Assembly (NCBI GenBank): GCA_001870995.2
Contig: MLAV02000003.1
Span: 248,001 to 312,000, forward strand
DNA from: Chitinophaga sp. CB10
Lineage (GTDB): Bacteria; Bacteroidota; Bacteroidia; Chitinophagales; Chitinophagaceae
Reading direction: 5' to 3'
DNA length: 64,000 bases
Shown here: positions 8,227 through 16,390 of the stretch, in pieces
How the letters are laid out: each line of letters opens with the position of its first letter
Numbering within the stretch: the stretch's first letter is position 1
Translations under genes and position numbers: made by a program
The notes under the pieces: model-generated
The model's database searches: none
What the model saw: the letters and a program-made list of their open reading frames with translations, nothing else
What the model was told of the DNA's origin: nothing

Positions 8227-8660
8227 GAATATCTTTTATGCCGGCAGTAAGCTGATCAATATTCCGGATCTTTCGTTAATTAGATACGAGCAAAAATTAA
8301 AAGGGGTTGCTTTTTACAAAAAATTAATCCTGCACCCAAATTTCGCATTTTTAGCCCGTTTTAGACACTACACCCCTTTTTGAACACAAACCCTCAATCT
8401 GAAACCGATCTTCGAAATTTACCCTGTTTCTGAGAGCCGTTTTTCGGGCATTCAGACTAATTTTTTTGTGTTTGGGGCATAAAAGTGCGGGTAAAAAGTT
8501 TCGGGTAAAAATGTTTGAGCGAAAAGTTTGACCAAAAAGTTTGAGGGAAAAAGTTGAGCGTAAAAGTTGAGCGTAAAGGTTCCACCAAAAAATTGAGCAA
8601 AAAAATTTGAGCAAAAAAACTCAGGGGATAAAACCTTTGGGTATTAAAAAACTTTTGGGG
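8227..8660. other. Non-coding region with degenerate tandem repeats
   Basis: Roughly 430 bp lie between the sigma-factor start and the mnmG terminator. The first 120 bp should hold the sigma-gene promoter, though I find no clear TAnnTTTG. The rest is strongly strand-asymmetric and contains a run of short degenerate repeats. Minus-strand ORFs here encode low-complexity Phe/Leu-rich peptides produced by the repeats and are not credible genes. Confidence 0.6.
8490..8630. repeat. Degenerate 13-17 bp purine-rich tandem repeats
   Basis: About ten imperfect copies of a unit close to AAAAAGTTTGAGCG follow one another (for example AAAAAGTTTGAGGG, AAAAAGTTGAGCG, TAAAAGTTGAGCG, AAAAAAATTTGAGC). The + strand is almost free of C. 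Confidence 0.75.
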
Positions 8661-8666
8661 CATAAA

Positions 8667-8699
8667 AAAAGGTAACCGCTTTTTAACCGGTTACCTTTT
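8667..8699. terminator. Bidirectional-type terminator at the 3' end of mnmG
   Basis: AAAAGGTAACCG (8667-8678) pairs with CGGTTACCTTTT (8688-8699) around a 9-nt loop. On the minus strand the T run follows the stem, 26 bp past the mnmG stop. Confidence 0.88.
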
Positions 8700-8724
8700 A
8701 TATTATGATTTTGCTATGTCAGGA

Positions 8725-10593
8725 TTATCTGCCCATGTACACCATGAGGATTTGTACATCGCTTGGATTTACGCCGCTGATCCGGCTGGCTTGTCCGAGC
8801 GTGCGTGGGCGGATTTTATTGAATTTCTGTTTTGCCTCTGCGGAAAGTGAAACCAGTTTTCCGTAGTCGAATGAATCCGGGATGACCAGGTCTTCGAGCT
8901 GACTCATTTTTTGCACCAGTTCATTTTCTTTTTCGATATACACTTCGTACTTCACCTGGATTTCTGCTTCTTCGAGGATTTCGTTATCGAAGCCTTCGAG
9001 CGCTTTCGCGATTTTAGGCACTTCGTTTTTCATGGAGAAAATATCGAGTCCCGGGCGGAGTAATATTTGGTGAGCCTTTTGTTTTTGCGTCAATGGCGCA
9101 GAGGACTTGGATTGCAGTAATCCGTCGATTTCTGCCGGTTCAACAGAGAGTTCCTTGAGGATGGATTTGATTTTTTCCACGCCATCTTTTTTCTGTTGTA
9201 CCCTGGCCATTCTTTCTTCGGAGGCCAGGCCCATTTTGTAGCTTCTTTCCGTGAGCCGGAGGTCCGCATTATCCTGGCGCAGCAGGGTACGGAATTCGGC
9301 CCTGGAAGTGAACATACGGTAAGGCTCTTCCGTGCCTTTATTGATCAGGTCATCGATGAGTACACCGATGTATGCTTCGCTTCTTTTCAGTACAAACGGG
9401 TCCTGTTCAGTAGCTTTCAGGTGTGCGTTGATGCCAGCCATTAATCCCTGGCAGGCAGCTTCCTCGTAGCCGGTGGTACCGTTTATTTGTCCGGCGAAAA
9501 ACAGGTTTTGCACCTGTTTGGTTTCGAGGGAGAACTGCAGCTGGGTAGGCGGGAAATAATCGTACTCAATCGCATATCCCGGGCGGAACATCCGGACGTT
9601 TTCGAAACCTGGCACCATACGCAGCGCTTTCATTTGTACATCTTCCGGCAGGGAGGTGGAGAAACCATTTACATAAATTTCCACCGTATCCCATCCTTCC
9701 GGTTCTACGAACAGCTGATGCCTTTCTCTTTCTGCGAAGCGATTGATTTTGTCCTCGATACTTGGGCAGTAGCGGGGCCCGGTTCCCTGGATGCGTCCCT
9801 GGAACATGGGCGACCTGTCGAACCCGGTACGGAGCATATCATGTACAGCCTCGCTGGTATAAGTGATCCAGCAGCTACGTTGCTGCTCGGGTTTAATTTT
9901 AGGGATGTTGAGGTAGGAGAATCCGGTGATTTCATCATCCCCTTTCTGCTCTTCCATTTTGGAATAATCGAGGCTGCGGCCATCGATTCTTGGAGGCGTT
10001 CCGGTTTTAAGGCGGTCGCTTTCAAAGCCCAGGGATACCAGTTGTTCGGTAATACCTGTTGCGGCTTTTTCGGCAACGCGGCCACCGCCGAATTGTTTTT
10101 CACCTATATGGATAACGCCATTGAGGAAGGTACCATTTGTTAGTACCACTGCTTTGGCTTTGATTTCATGTCCGAGGCCGGTAACCACGCCATAGCATCT
10201 GCCATCTTTTACGAGCAGTCCTTTTACCATGTCCTGGTAGAAGTCCACATTAGGCGTTTTTTCCAGGGCTTCTCTCCACTTTGCCGCGAAGAGCATGCGG
10301 TCATTCTGTGTTCTTGGGCTCCACATAGCAGGACCTTTAGAACGGTTCAGCATGCGGAACTGTATCATGGATTGGTCCGTAATGATACCGGAATAACCAC
10401 CCAGCGCATCGATTTCACGTACAATCTGCCCTTTGGCGATACCTCCCATAGCAGGGTTACAGCTCATCTGTGCGATGGTCTGCATGTTCATGGTCACCAG
10501 GAGTACCTTTGAACCCATATTGGCAGCAGCAGCAGCCGCTTCACAACCTGCGTGCCCTGCACCTACAACTATTATATCGTATGAAGGAAACAT
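8725..10593 (-). CDS. mnmG: tRNA uridine-5-carboxymethylaminomethyl modification enzyme MnmG (GidA)
   Basis: A 622-residue FAD enzyme that, with GTPase MnmE, installs the carboxymethylaminomethyl group on U34 of certain tRNAs. The N-terminal Rossmann motif GAGHAGCEAA (residues 11-20) binds FAD; the family signatures GPRYCPSIEDK and GYAIEYDYFPPTQL lie in the middle, and the helical C-terminal MnmE/tRNA-binding domain ends with VQILMVYMGR. The length is standard. A -7 element TAATTTTG lies on the minus strand at 10610-10617 and a parS site lies just upstream of it. In many bacteria gidA adjoins oriC; here parS sites and DnaA-box clusters lie on its 5' side. Confidence 0.97.
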   Translation of the reverse strand: MFPSYDIIVVGAGHAGCEAAAAAANMGSKVLLVTMNMQTIAQMSCNPAMGGIAKGQIVREIDALGGYSGIITDQSMIQFRMLNRSKGPAMWSPRTQNDRMLFAAKWREALEKTPNVDFYQDMVKGLLVKDGRCYGVVTGLGHEIKAKAVVLTNGTFLNGVIHIGEKQFGGGRVAEKAATGITEQLVSLGFESDRLKTGTPPRIDGRSLDYSKMEEQKGDDEITGFSYLNIPKIKPEQQRSCWITYTSEAVHDMLRTGFDRSPMFQGRIQGTGPRYCPSIEDKINRFAERERHQLFVEPEGWDTVEIYVNGFSTSLPEDVQMKALRMVPGFENVRMFRPGYAIEYDYFPPTQLQFSLETKQVQNLFFAGQINGTTGYEEAACQGLMAGINAHLKATEQDPFVLKRSEAYIGVLIDDLINKGTEEPYRMFTSRAEFRTLLRQDNADLRLTERSYKMGLASEERMARVQQKKDGVEKIKSILKELSVEPAEIDGLLQSKSSAPLTQKQKAHQILLRPGLDIFSMKNEVPKIAKALEGFDNEILEEAEIQVKYEVYIEKENELVQKMSQLEDLVIPDSFDYGKLVSLSAEAKQKFNKIRPRTLGQASRISGVNPSDVQILMVYMGR

Positions 10594-10609
10594 ATTAAAA
10601 TTGAAAGTG

Positions 10610-10617
10610 CAAAATTA
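10610..10617 (-). promoter_or_regulatory. -7 promoter element of mnmG
   Basis: CAAAATTA on the + strand reads TAATTTTG on the minus strand, an exact TAnnTTTG, 17 bp before the mnmG ATG. No clean TTTG is found at -33. Confidence 0.5.
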
Positions 10618-10652
10618 CATAGAAGTAGGGAGATTGTGGTTAGAAAATGGGA

Positions 10653-10668
10653 TGTTCCACGTGGAACA
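10653..10668. promoter_or_regulatory. parS centromere site 1
   Basis: TGTTCCACGTGGAACA is a perfect 16-bp palindrome (18 bp with flanking A/T) matching the ParB-binding parS consensus tGTTnCACGTGnAACa. It sits between the mnmG promoter and the gene-poor stretch upstream. Confidence 0.88.
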
Positions 10669-10679
10669 TAGAAATGGGA

Positions 10680-11376
10680 GGAAACGGTGACAAATGGGAG
10701 TGGAGGTTTGGAGGAGGAGGAATATCGGTGTGTGTCCCTTCGGGTTGATATGATGAAGTAGGCGCTAAAGGGAGTCTTTAATCAAAGATGGATTCCTGGT
10801 CCGGGCTTTAATATATTATAAGGGATCATTTTATGCCCTGTACAAGGGATCATTTTTTTGATTTTGTATGCATAGGAATGGCCTTCTTTGTATTGTCCGC
10901 ACGCACCTGTATCCTGGTTCCAATTATTAACCAATTAAAAACACTATTGAACCGTGCCAGGTCGGATATCAATACGTGGACAGATACCTAGCATCATAAG
11001 CATACAGACCCTAGTCCAGGACAAATTACCTGCATATGGATCCTTGGGTACAAAGCTGTAAAGGAATAGACACCCAAAGGCCGAACGCTATTATAAATCT
11101 ACAGTGTCACGTAGAGGAAGACCATCCATAGAGTTTTACCAGACATTTCAGCTGGGCAATGTGATATGCAGCCTTGCCGGATTCCCCATAATTGGGTCCC
11201 TCGTCAGGAGCTATCAGGGAGCTGAAACAAATGGCGTCATGATAGTATGCGACTCAGGATGGAGCAGTGAAGAAGAATAATAGCAGCTCCACTTATATAT
11301 TAAGCTTCCCTTGTCTATTATTAGTAGTATATATCTTCGCTATGTTCGCGCAATTCTTATTTATCTAAACAGGCAA
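10680..11376. other. Gene-poor stretch between parS sites 1 and 2
   Basis: About 700 bp with no intact gene. Two short direct repeats of AAGGGATCATTTT occur near 10820 and 10848. One long start-less open frame (11062-11280) is described separately. The base composition and frame interruptions suggest decayed coding DNA. Confidence 0.5.
11062..11280 (+). pseudogene. Possible gene remnant (72 open codons, no start)
   Basis: The frame is open from just after a stop (11059-11061) to TAA 11278-11280 but has no ATG; the only start-like codon is an internal GTG. The peptide is protein-like (IEFYQTFQLGNVICSLAGF, then VMIVCDSGWSSEEE) with balanced composition. I do not recognise the family. It may be the 3' end of a gene whose 5' part was lost. 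Confidence 0.3.
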
Positions 11377-11378
11377 TA

Positions 11379-11394
11379 TGTTCCACGTGGAACA
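11379..11394. promoter_or_regulatory. parS centromere site 2
   Basis: TGTTCCACGTGGAACA, identical to site 1 and part of a 20-bp perfect palindrome (11377-11396). It lies 15 bp past the 3' end of the DUF7691-like gene. Confidence 0.88.
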
Positions 11395-11408
11395 TACGAT
11401 CCTTTTAT

Positions 11409-12014
11409 TCAATAACAAAAGGAAACCAAGGCAACTCCATTCTCAAGGCAGAACGCCACATTCCTTTTAAGTGCATCTATTCCATCATAGATACCTGCCT
11501 CCTCTTCATCCTCCTCGGAAATCGACAGTATGTGTTCCCGGGAAATCTGCACATTTACCAACTCCCGCTGCAGTGCTAAGAGATCCTCTTTGAAAAGTAT
11601 CCCGGACAATGGCCATTCATTAGGCAACGGAAGCCCTAACTCCAACTTGCCATTCAAAAGCACCTCCTCTATTTCAATATCCAGGTTATAGTCTTCCTGT
11701 AGAATTTGATTTATAAGGTCCGTCTCATAATTGAGCGCAATACCTGGTCCATTGCCCAGCCGGCGCCCTTGATAGTCAATAAGCGTAATTAAAGCATTCC
11801 AATAACTGGGCGCATACCTGGCATCAAGGGTATCTCCAGCTATGAGTTGCTTTAGCGCTTTTTCGGTTCCAAGATCAGCCGGCAGGTCCAGACGAAGGTA
11901 TTTTTGATACGTTTCTGTTTGCTGTACGGACTTTAGTAGCTTATCATCCCGGGAACCAAGAAGATTATTTAGTTGATCAAAGCTGATTCCATAGGAGAAA
12001 ATAAAATATCCCAT
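11409..12014 (-). CDS. DUF7691-like hypothetical protein
   Basis: 201 residues starting at ATG 12012-12014. The N-terminus (MGYFIFSYGISFDQLNNLLGS) and the following helix resemble small 'MGYxxxxYxxxxxxLxxxxGS' proteins that I associate with DUF7691, often found beside toxins or in accessory regions; this is from memory and not verified. No signal peptide or membrane segment. It is acidic, with ISEEDEEEAG near 165. It is the only intact-looking gene between parS sites 2 and 3 and is surrounded by remnants, so it may be a survivor of an inserted segment. Confidence 0.65.
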   Translation of the reverse strand: MGYFIFSYGISFDQLNNLLGSRDDKLLKSVQQTETYQKYLRLDLPADLGTEKALKQLIAGDTLDARYAPSYWNALITLIDYQGRRLGNGPGIALNYETDLINQILQEDYNLDIEIEEVLLNGKLELGLPLPNEWPLSGILFKEDLLALQRELVNVQISREHILSISEEDEEEAGIYDGIDALKRNVAFCLENGVALVSFCY

Positions 12015-12218
12015 AAAAATGAATTGAGGGTTAAGGTTTTTCAGTTTTCACCGGTCACTTCAGTATGTGTACCCGAATTACTAATATAATCATTACAAAG
12101 GGTATCTGGTTTACCGGTAGCAGGAATTAATTCAGCAGGATAATGAGGCGGGGATATACAGAGGGAAGTACCGGAGGTGCAAGCGCTAAACTAACCCTAA
12201 AGTAGATACGCTCAAAGG

Positions 12219-12470
12219 TTATGCGAACGAATTAAAGTGCCGTGTATGTGCGAGGGTTTGTAATTTTTCAACCATATTCAGTTCGTTGTATAAGTGCGGG
12301 TCAATGGAATAGTCGGTTTCCAGCATTTTATGCAGGAGCTTAGCGGGAAGATGGGAGAATAATGGTAAAACCAGTTATTCTAATAAGAGGTGATGGCAGT
12401 ACTTCCAGATAGCAAGGGTCTGCTTAACGGAAAGAAATGAGAATGTTTTATTGTAAACTCTTAATGAATG
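12219..12470 (-). pseudogene. Decayed 3' end of an unidentified gene
   Basis: Reading the minus strand, one frame gives a helical protein-like segment (SFLSVKQTLAIWKYC), then an in-frame TAA (12375-12377), then continues in the same frame with KMLETDYSIDPHLYNELNM to a terminal TAA at 12219-12221. The continuity of sensible protein sequence across a stop suggests a gene inactivated by mutation. I cannot name the family. Confidence 0.4.
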
Positions 12471-12648
12471 GCTCGCCTGTGTTCACTAAGCTTTTAATAT
12501 TTTAAAGCCTACAGGGAACAGGAAATGTGTTGACATAGGAGGAGGAAAAGAAAGGTACATAATCATGGAAGACTTTCCTATTCCAGTGGAACAACGGGCG
12601 GAAAGGTTCGCAAAGGTAAAAGGGTAGAAATTCTTAAGGCAGATATGA

Positions 12649-12873
12649 TGTGCAACTCCAACTACTGCCCCCTACATTATAGTTCCTAACCCCAATAAGG
12701 CTCATCCAGGCCATAAGACCGGGAATATCCTACATTACACTGGCATTGAATGGCTGGCCACCCGCAACCGTAATATCGGCTATATTCTACCTAAAGATCC
12801 CGTTCCCTCATGGATGAAAACCAAACTAACCAGCTGGAACGATGTGTATAAACCGCATGCCATTACAACTTAA
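12649..12873 (+). pseudogene. Possible gene remnant (74 open codons, no start)
   Basis: The frame opens after TGA 12646-12648, has no ATG near its 5' end, and ends at TAA 12871-12873. Its peptide has a protein-like composition (GHKTGNILHYTGIEWLATRN, then PSWMKTKLTSWNDVYKPHA). A different frame continues with coding-like sequence to 13045. This fits a frameshifted 3' end; family unrecognised. Confidence 0.3.
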
Positions 12874-13139
12874 AATCCATGGTGACTACCATGCGGAAAT
12901 GAGTGGCATGAAGTACCCCTCCTGTACTCTACGGACCTGCTATACCAGGCTAGCCTACTCCTCTAAAGGGTATAAGATCTATGACCTAATGACGCCTTTC
13001 CGGCCAGAGCTGGCCAGGCGCAACCGGCATAAAAACGATGCTTAAGCTTGGGAGGGTATTTGATAGCTTTGGGCAGGGAGTTCGTTCCTGGTTAATTGAC
13101 CATACCGGTCCAAAGTTATCTGCGATAAGGACACTTACG

Positions 13140-13530
13140 GCGAACAACCCAACCTAACATCAACATAAGTACTTTCCAGCATAACCTAATACCTATCCTA
13201 CTACCCTACTTATATTTACAACCTTTATATCCTTTACACCTCAGTAATTATGGCCTATATCCTGGATCCCCTTTATTCCTTCATTCCTGCATGTTTTTAA
13301 ACCTAAATAGCTACATTCCTATGTTCAAATATTCCTGCGTTGCCCTTTTGCTTTAAATCTTCCTTTCTATATTACTTTAAATCCATATTCCCATACTCCT
13401 ATACTCCTATATTCTACATCACTTTAACCCCTATCCTCCTTGGATCTCCCTACTCTTACATTCCTATATTCTCCTATTATCTTTTACATAAGCACACCAC
13501 ACTTATCCCTCCCGATCAAACCATTCCAAA
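13140..13530. repeat. G-poor pyrimidine-rich tract with short ACTCCTAT/ATTCCTAT repeats
   Basis: Between 13141 and 13500 the + strand has about 19 G in 360 bases, and the block 13381-13440 has none, while C is about a third of that block. ATACTCCTAT and ATTCCTAT-like words recur. The tract ends directly at parS sites 3 and 4. Confidence 0.75.
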
Positions 13531-13534
13531 AAAA

Positions 13535-13550
13535 TGTTCCACGTGAAACA
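13535..13550. promoter_or_regulatory. parS centromere site 3
   Basis: TGTTCCACGTGAAACA matches the parS consensus with one break in symmetry (C opposite A at one position). It lies 22 bp from site 4, making a close pair. Confidence 0.82.
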
Positions 13551-13572
13551 TTCCGGTGAATCATTTCCGAAA

Positions 13573-13588
13573 TGTTCCACGTGGAACA
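13573..13588. promoter_or_regulatory. parS centromere site 4
   Basis: TGTTCCACGTGGAACA, identical to sites 1 and 2, located 19 bp past the ybeY stop codon in the convergent flank. Confidence 0.88.
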
Positions 13589-13607
13589 TCACCATTTAGT
13601 TTAAATA

Positions 13608-14033
13608 TTATTGACCGAAGTACAATTTCAGGTTCTCCTCTTCCTTATCCCGCATTAGCTGCTCTTCCTTCTTTGTTTTGTCTTTGTATCCGCATAGATG
13701 CAAGGCGCCATGGAAGATCACGCGGTGCAGCTCCTGCTCCTCGGAAACACCGAATTTTGCTGCATTATCAATCACCCTATCCAGGCTCACATAGATTTCT
13801 CCCTCAGTAACATCCGGATCTTCCGACATTTCGAAGGTTACAATATCCGTATAGGTATCATGATTAAGGAACTGTTTGTTTATTTCCAGTAAATAATCAT
13901 CGGTACAGAAGATATAGTGTAAGCCATTCAGCCCCTGTCCTTCCCTTTTGAACAAATCTTTTAAAAATGCTTTGAGTTTAGTCCTGTTTTTTAGCTTCAG
14001 CTTTACCTCGTGCGCTGTAAATTGTATTGCCAT
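13608..14033 (-). CDS. ybeY: Endoribonuclease YbeY (16S rRNA maturation)
   Basis: 141-residue UPF0054 metalloprotein involved in 16S rRNA 3'-end processing and ribosome quality control. The family motif is present as HGALHLCGYKDKT (residues about 109-121). The first two zinc-binding histidines are there, but the third position of the usual H-x3-H-x5-H is Asp, a variation I recall from Bacteroidota homologues. The N-terminal alpha/beta region includes DIVTFEMSEDPDVTEGEIYVS. It points away from feoA and ends next to parS sites 3 and 4. Confidence 0.93.
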   Translation of the reverse strand: MAIQFTAHEVKLKLKNRTKLKAFLKDLFKREGQGLNGLHYIFCTDDYLLEINKQFLNHDTYTDIVTFEMSEDPDVTEGEIYVSLDRVIDNAAKFGVSEEQELHRVIFHGALHLCGYKDKTKKEEQLMRDKEEENLKLYFGQ

Positions 14034-14092
14034 AACTCACTGTTAAAATTGATGTAAAAGTAAAATGAAAATCCCATCCGGGAATGTTTCTT

Positions 14093-14123
14093 TTTGCATA
14101 TTGCAGCATCAGGGGTACCTTTG
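14093..14123 (+). promoter_or_regulatory. Promoter of feoA
   Basis: TTTG at 14093-14096 and TACCTTTG at 14116-14123 with a 19-nt spacer: a textbook Bacteroidota vegetative promoter. The sequence TACCTTTGTTGCG also occurs at the nfu promoter (47218). Confidence 0.85.
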
Positions 14124-14189
14124 TTGCGTAGTCCTTGTGAATATTCCCCCAATGCTGAATCTTAATATAAACGGACCAATTGTCAGATA

Positions 14190-14426
14190 ATGAAAAATGC
14201 CATTATTAAATTGTCCTCACTTGCTACAGGTAAAAGTGCAGTGATAATAGAATTTGAAAAAGACGATCTTCATATCAAACTGATGGAAATGGGTTGCGTA
14301 CCCGGCGAAACAGTAAAAATTGAGAAGGTTGCGCCACTCGGAGATCCGATTTCAATCATGGTAGCTGGTTACAATTTATCGCTCCGAAAAACAGAAGCTG
14401 ATCATATTTGGGTAGAGGAAATTTAA
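14190..14426 (+). CDS. feoA: FeoA domain protein
   Basis: A 78-residue SH3-like FeoA protein, the small cytosolic partner of ferrous-iron transporter FeoB. The whole protein is one FeoA domain: KLSSLATGKSAVI, then LMEMGCVPGETVKI, then PLGDPISIMVAGYNLSLRK. Unlike typical operons, no feoB follows; the next 2 kb are non-coding. Its own promoter (14093-14123) and terminator (14411-14443) bracket it as a single-gene unit. It might act with an feoB elsewhere, or have another regulatory role. Confidence 0.9.
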   Translation: MKNAIIKLSSLATGKSAVIIEFEKDDLHIKLMEMGCVPGETVKIEKVAPLGDPISIMVAGYNLSLRKTEADHIWVEEI

Positions 14427-14443
14427 TCCTCTACCTTTTTTTT
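14411..14443 (+). terminator. Intrinsic terminator of feoA overlapping its stop codon
   Basis: GGTAGAGGA (14411-14419) pairs perfectly with TCCTCTACC (14427-14435), followed by eight T. The loop contains the feoA TAA, so the stem uses the final codons of the gene. Confidence 0.93.
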
Positions 14444-15691
14444 GTCCCTTTCCCGGACATATTCCTCCCCTGTGCTTAATCTCCCCTGTATCAGATTGGT
14501 GTATAGATCCCTAACTATCCTGATATCATGGAGCTCCAGTTGTTTGAAGAAGGCCCAGGGCCGCTTGCTCATCAAAAAACCACATTTCTGACAAGAAATC
14601 AGGAAAAATTAAGTCTACAAGCCAGGTTTTCAACAGAATTTTCCATTTCTAAGCCTTTTCTCAAGCACATGTAGCAAAAAATTTCAAAATTTTTTGCGCT
14701 TCAGTGAATCGAACAAAAAAAAATCAAAAAAATTTTTTAAAAATGGGGGGCTTGATAGGCTTTTGACCCGAAAAACTACCCAGGCCAATTAATGTACTGC
14801 AACCTTACATCTGAAAGCATTCGTGCTGATTGGCCCGGAGCAGGAGAAAAAAGAAAAATTTTTGAAATTTTGGCGCTGTTTTCCACAATTCCAGCTCAAA
14901 ATCATGTGGATGTAGCAAAAAAACAGAAAAAATCACTCACTTTTCCACCACTTTCTCTCAAAAAGGCAATTTTCGCCTTGCAAAAAGCAATTCTAAAAAA
15001 ATTTTTTTTACGCACCCATTCATTTTTCCACATTTTCCAGAAAAAAAACACAAAATATCATCCTGGCTCAAACGATATCCAGCGTTTTATCTGAAATCCA
15101 ACAAAACCAAAGCACGCTCCTGTCAATATTAAAAAAAGAAACACGCTGACAATGAGAAAAATGCTGGTTTACCGGGGTAGCTCAAGGAAAATTAAAAGTG
15201 TGGAAACCACAGCGACATATGATAAGCCCCAGGATTGCATATAATCACACACATCCAGCCTGGGCACACCTAAAAATGAAATATTGAACTCTCAGCACGT
15301 TCGCAATGCCGTGAGATTTGCATATAACCTCAAACATTTGCCCCTCACCACGTCATAGTAATCCGTTCAATTCTCAGCGCCTTCCCTTCGCCGTGAGAAT
15401 CGTTTAAAAAAGAGCTGCCTGGCATTTGTATAAAACTCCAGTATAAATATTCAATTCTCAGCGCATTGCCAAAGCCGTGAGATTTGCACGAAATCAACAA
15501 AACCCATACGCATAGAGGCCCGCATAAAATATTCAATTCTCAGCCCATTGGTAACGCGTCGAGAATCGCACGAAAAAACCGACTCCCTACAACTATACAC
15601 CTGCGCGCAATTCTCAGCTCGCTTCCATAGCCGTGAGAATTAAAAATCTTAGAAATCCGCGGGGTTATCCCGGAGTTTTTACCTCCATTTA

Positions 15692-15722
15692 ATTCTCAAG
15701 GCCTTCATTTTTATTTTCAATA
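15692..15722 (+). repeat. Variant element B, copy 1
   Basis: ATTCTCAAGGCCTTCATTTT followed by a T-rich stretch, lacking the TGAGAAT right arm. Copies 2 and 3 are at 16055 and 16391. Each B copy closes a run of dyads. Confidence 0.8.
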
Positions 15723-15770
15723 AGTGAAAGCAAAAAAAAATTTTTTAATTCGGGGCCTTGTACACAAAAA

Positions 15771-15779
15771 TGTGGATAA
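15771..15779 (-). promoter_or_regulatory. DnaA box (perfect)
   Basis: TGTGGATAA on the + strand is TTATCCACA on the minus strand. A one-mismatch relative (TGTGGATTA) follows at 15794-15802. Confidence 0.8.
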
Positions 15780-16054
15780 ACAGGGAGGCTACATGTGGAT
15801 TATAAAACGAAAATCAAAAAAAAGCGCGCTGACAATCACCCGAAAAACTAAATTCCGGGGTTACCACAGGTAATAAATATATATGCTACTCTCAGGGCAT
15901 TCATTAGAAATGCGTTTACACGCCCCTATTCTCAAATCCCGCTATCCACTAAAAGAGAATTGTAAATATTTAATTCTCAACGCATTACCCACCTTTTGAG
16001 AATCGCGTAAAATATTTTTTCCTGTGGGTATGCCAGCACCGAAAAAAATTTTTA

Positions 16055-16085
16055 ATTCTCAGCGCCTTCATTTTTAGTTTTTAAG
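16055..16085 (+). repeat. Variant element B, copy 2
   Basis: ATTCTCAGCGCCTTCATTTT plus a T-rich tail, 363 bp after copy 1 and 57 bp before a perfect DnaA box. Confidence 0.8.
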
Positions 16086-16111
16086 GGAAAACTTGATGAA
16101 AATATTTTCGC

Positions 16112-16142
16112 TGTTGATAACTGTGGATAACCAGGTTGATAA
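16112..16142 (-). promoter_or_regulatory. DnaA box cluster with one perfect box
   Basis: TGTTGATAA (16112-16120), TGTGGATAA (16122-16130, perfect) and GGTTGATAA (16134-16142) lie in the same orientation, spaced 10 and 12 bp apart. Confidence 0.82.
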
Positions 16143-16390
16143 GTGATTTTCAGTTTAAAGCGCTTTACAATGGCGTAGACGATAGAACCTCGTGGGTATG
16201 CCTCGGTAAAAGATTTCATTCAATTCTCAGACGGCTCCCCTGCATACCAGCTAAGAGCGCGACAATTAATTATCTTAATCCTCTGTCCAATATCATTGTG
16301 AAAATTGAATTCTCACGACGCAAATCACCCCGTGAGAATCGAATAAAATTTTATTTCCTGCGGTTATCCTTGATCGATTTTAAATTTTAA

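Larger units (their letters stand above)
12015..13534. other. 1.5-kb stretch without an intact gene
   Basis: This region between the DUF7691-like gene and parS site 3 contains broken coding-like fragments (12219-12470 minus; 12649-12873 plus) and a G-poor pyrimidine tract (13140-13530). ATG-initiated ORFs here (such as 12842-13045) are short and match nothing I know. No IS terminal repeats, tRNA or CRISPR were seen. Confidence 0.55.

Noticed and set aside
8351..8663. Two minus-strand ORFs of 87 and 68 aa
   Set aside because: They translate the degenerate tandem repeat into Phe/Leu-rich low-complexity peptides.
12842..13045. 67-residue + strand ORF as an intact gene
   Set aside because: It may be the continuation of a frameshifted remnant, but by itself it matches nothing and lacks a promoter.
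13340..13810. + strand ORFs of 68 and 84 aa
   Set aside because: The first translates the G-poor tract and the second is antisense to ybeY across parS site 4.
14792..15094. 100-residue + strand ORF in the origin region
   Set aside because: Lys/Phe-rich translation of A/T runs in non-coding DNA, with no promoter and no domain.
16136..16390. 84-residue + strand ORF
   Set aside because: It crosses several dyads of the repeat array and has no protein-like features.
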